From: Methanomicrobiales archaeon
Lineage (GTDB): Archaea; Halobacteriota; Methanomicrobia; Methanomicrobiales; JACTUA01
DNA length: 6,996 nt
Reading direction: 5' to 3'
NCBI GenBank assembly: GCA_028679035.1
Contig: JAJRCL010000111.1
Coordinates: forward strand, 1 to 6,996
Position numbers and translations under genes: made by a program. This document shows positions 6,015 through 6,996 of this stretch, piece by piece; positions within the stretch are counted from its first letter, which is position 1; each line of letters starts with the position of its first letter. The notes under the pieces were generated by a model, which was not told where the DNA came from, searched no databases, and was given only the letters and a program-made list of their open reading frames with translations.

Positions 6015-6996
6015 GGTAATCTCCGAACAGATCATGGAATTCTCCGTAGCCCATCCCTCGTTCCGCAACCGCAAAGAGGAGATCATGCCGGATCTCCTCC
6101 GCAAGATCGATATCGATCAGGGCTGTACGGTGTGCGTCGACGAGGGGATAGGGGTACCCGGGCAGCCGTGCGTCCGCCGCATATGCGGCGAGTGCCGGGA
6201 ATGCCCGCGCCGCGTACTCATCGTTGTCCGCATATCCTGCAGGAAATTCCACCTTGAATCCACGGGGGGCATCCGCAGAGAGCCTTCCCACATAGATCTC
6301 GTTCTGATAGAATTCGTTGTATTGCGTCGAAACGAGTATATCCCGGGGAATTTTCACATACCATGCGCCACGCATATCCCAGCGGGCCGCAAGTCCGCTC
6401 ACCGCCGGTAACAGCGGGTACCCTTTTCCCCAGGTCGCAGACGTCTTTTTCGTGACCGCCGCGAGGAAAACGTCCCGCTTTGCGCAGGTCTCTTCTATCT
6501 CCGCAAGGATTGGGTGGTGTGCAGCATGACTCACGCGCAGGGCCCCGTCCACGAGGAGGATATCTCCGGCGGAGAGCTCCTGGGAGAGAAGGAGCATGGC
6601 GGCATACTCGAGCGTTTCCCGCAGGATCCCAACTGTCCATTCCGGATCCTTGTTCGGGAGCGGTTCACGAGGCGAATGGTGAAACGATTCCTGAAAGATC
6701 TGGGTAAAGTCGGCGTTTTCCGGGTCCGGACCCAGCATTACGACCCGCACCGGCGTCGCCCTCAGACGGGAACGGCTGCCTCCGTGAAACACGCTCACTG
6801 CAGCACGGACCGCGCCGACCGAAAAATGCCCCCCGTTGCAGAGTATCGCTTGGGATCCGTCGACCGCAGCAACCTTTCCCGGAAATACCGGGTGAATCGA
6901 ATGGAATGAATCGCGGGACAGATTTCCCTGTTCCATGAAAAGATCGACGAGAGTCTCCGGCAGTATGTCCCGGATCTTCGAAGCGGTGTCTTCCAG
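5992..6996 (-). CDS. nurA: NurA 5'-3' nuclease, N-terminus beyond the window
   Basis: The frame is open to the right edge, so the start is outside; 334 residues are visible. The Met at 6936 is internal, since in-frame sequence upstream of it is uninterrupted and continues a helical N-terminus. NurA is the nuclease partner of HerA and degrades the 5' strand at DNA ends. Family motifs are visible: VAAVDGSQA with the metal-binding Asp (codon 6859-6861), a second acidic motif ILLVDGAL near 6549, and a C-terminal GYPYPLVDAHRTALI that resembles the conserved end of NurA proteins. The gene is read before herA and its 3' end overlaps the herA start by 23 nt, the usual nurA-herA arrangement. Without the N-terminus total length cannot be judged. 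No damage is seen in the visible part. Confidence 0.88.
   Translation of the reverse strand: MEDTASKIRDILPETLVDLFMEQGNLSRDSFHSIHPVFPGKVAAVDGSQAILCNGGHFSVGAVRAAVSVFHGGSRSRLRATPVRVVMLGPDPENADFTQIFQESFHHSPREPLPNKDPEWTVGILRETLEYAAMLLLSQELSAGDILLVDGALRVSHAAHHPILAEIEETCAKRDVFLAAVTKKTSATWGKGYPLLPAVSGLAARWDMRGAWYVKIPRDILVSTQYNEFYQNEIYVGRLSADAPRGFKVEFPAGYADNDEYAARAFPALAAYAADARLPGYPYPLVDAHRTALIDIDLAEEIRHDLLFAVAERGMGYGEFHDLFGDYHDELARY
6021..6024 (-). promoter_or_regulatory. herA: Shine-Dalgarno deciding the herA start
   Basis: On the minus strand GGAG lies 6 nt before the ATG at 6014, within the end of nurA. The upstream in-frame ATG codons have no comparable site, so this supports the shorter HerA. 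Confidence 0.65.

Noticed and set aside
6015..6104. Upstream in-frame ATG codons that would lengthen HerA by up to 30 residues.
   Set aside because: They lie deep inside nurA without a ribosome binding site; ATG 6014 has GGAG at good spacing and matches the domain start.
5772..6411. Two + strand open frames (161 and 149 codons) opposite the herA-nurA junction.
   Set aside because: Both are shadows of two well-supported genes and carry no family motif; the cysteine run CVRRICGECRECP is the reverse reading of NurA codons.
6934..6936. ATG as the start of NurA.
   Set aside because: The frame continues without a stop to the window edge, and starting here would leave too little sequence before the catalytic DGS motif for this family.

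Overview
The window looks like chromosomal DNA from a hydrogenotrophic, formate-using methanogenic archaeon, most likely of the order Methanomicrobiales. The pointers are an F420-type formate dehydrogenase beta subunit, a formate-channel (FNT) gene with a good archaeal Shine-Dalgarno, a HerA-NurA DNA end-processing pair, TATA-like promoters and a T-rich terminator. The order-level placement is inference from gene content; no marker gene is present.

Layout. Bases 1-770 (+) are the 3' end of fdhB, followed by a clear hairpin and T-run terminator. Bases 900-1529 (+) encode an unrecognised, AT-richer putative lipoprotein. Convergent to it, 1576-2064 (-) encodes a dCMP/cytidine deaminase family zinc enzyme. 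Bases 2065-2340 form an AT-rich intergenic region with a TATA box. Bases 2341-2706 (+) hold a damaged tandem rubredoxin locus: a first rubredoxin copy split across reading frames and lacking one iron ligand, directly followed by a second copy that keeps all four cysteines. Bases 2707-2947 are another AT-rich regulatory stretch with inverted repeats. It leads into fdhC (2948-3865, +), followed after 5 nt by a gene for a two-helix membrane protein with a cytoplasmic OB-fold (3871-4395, +). Convergent to these, herA (4407-6014, -) and nurA (5992 to the window edge, -) overlap by 23 nt and are read nurA then herA.

How the genes work together. FdhC imports formate and FdhAB oxidises it, supplying reduced F420 and electrons for methanogenesis. 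In this window fdhC is separated from fdhB by three loci with no obvious formate role and has its own promoter region. HerA and NurA form a hexameric translocase-nuclease complex that resects DNA ends. The deaminase supplies dUMP for dTMP synthesis. No mobile element, CRISPR array, rRNA or tRNA was seen.

The most notable observation is the rubredoxin locus. A single open frame runs from GTG 2341 to the stop at 2706, but its first ~57 residues appear to be an out-of-frame reading over a broken rubredoxin. I do not see strong evidence for a wholly new system; the membrane-tethered OB-fold protein next to fdhC is the least understood intact gene.
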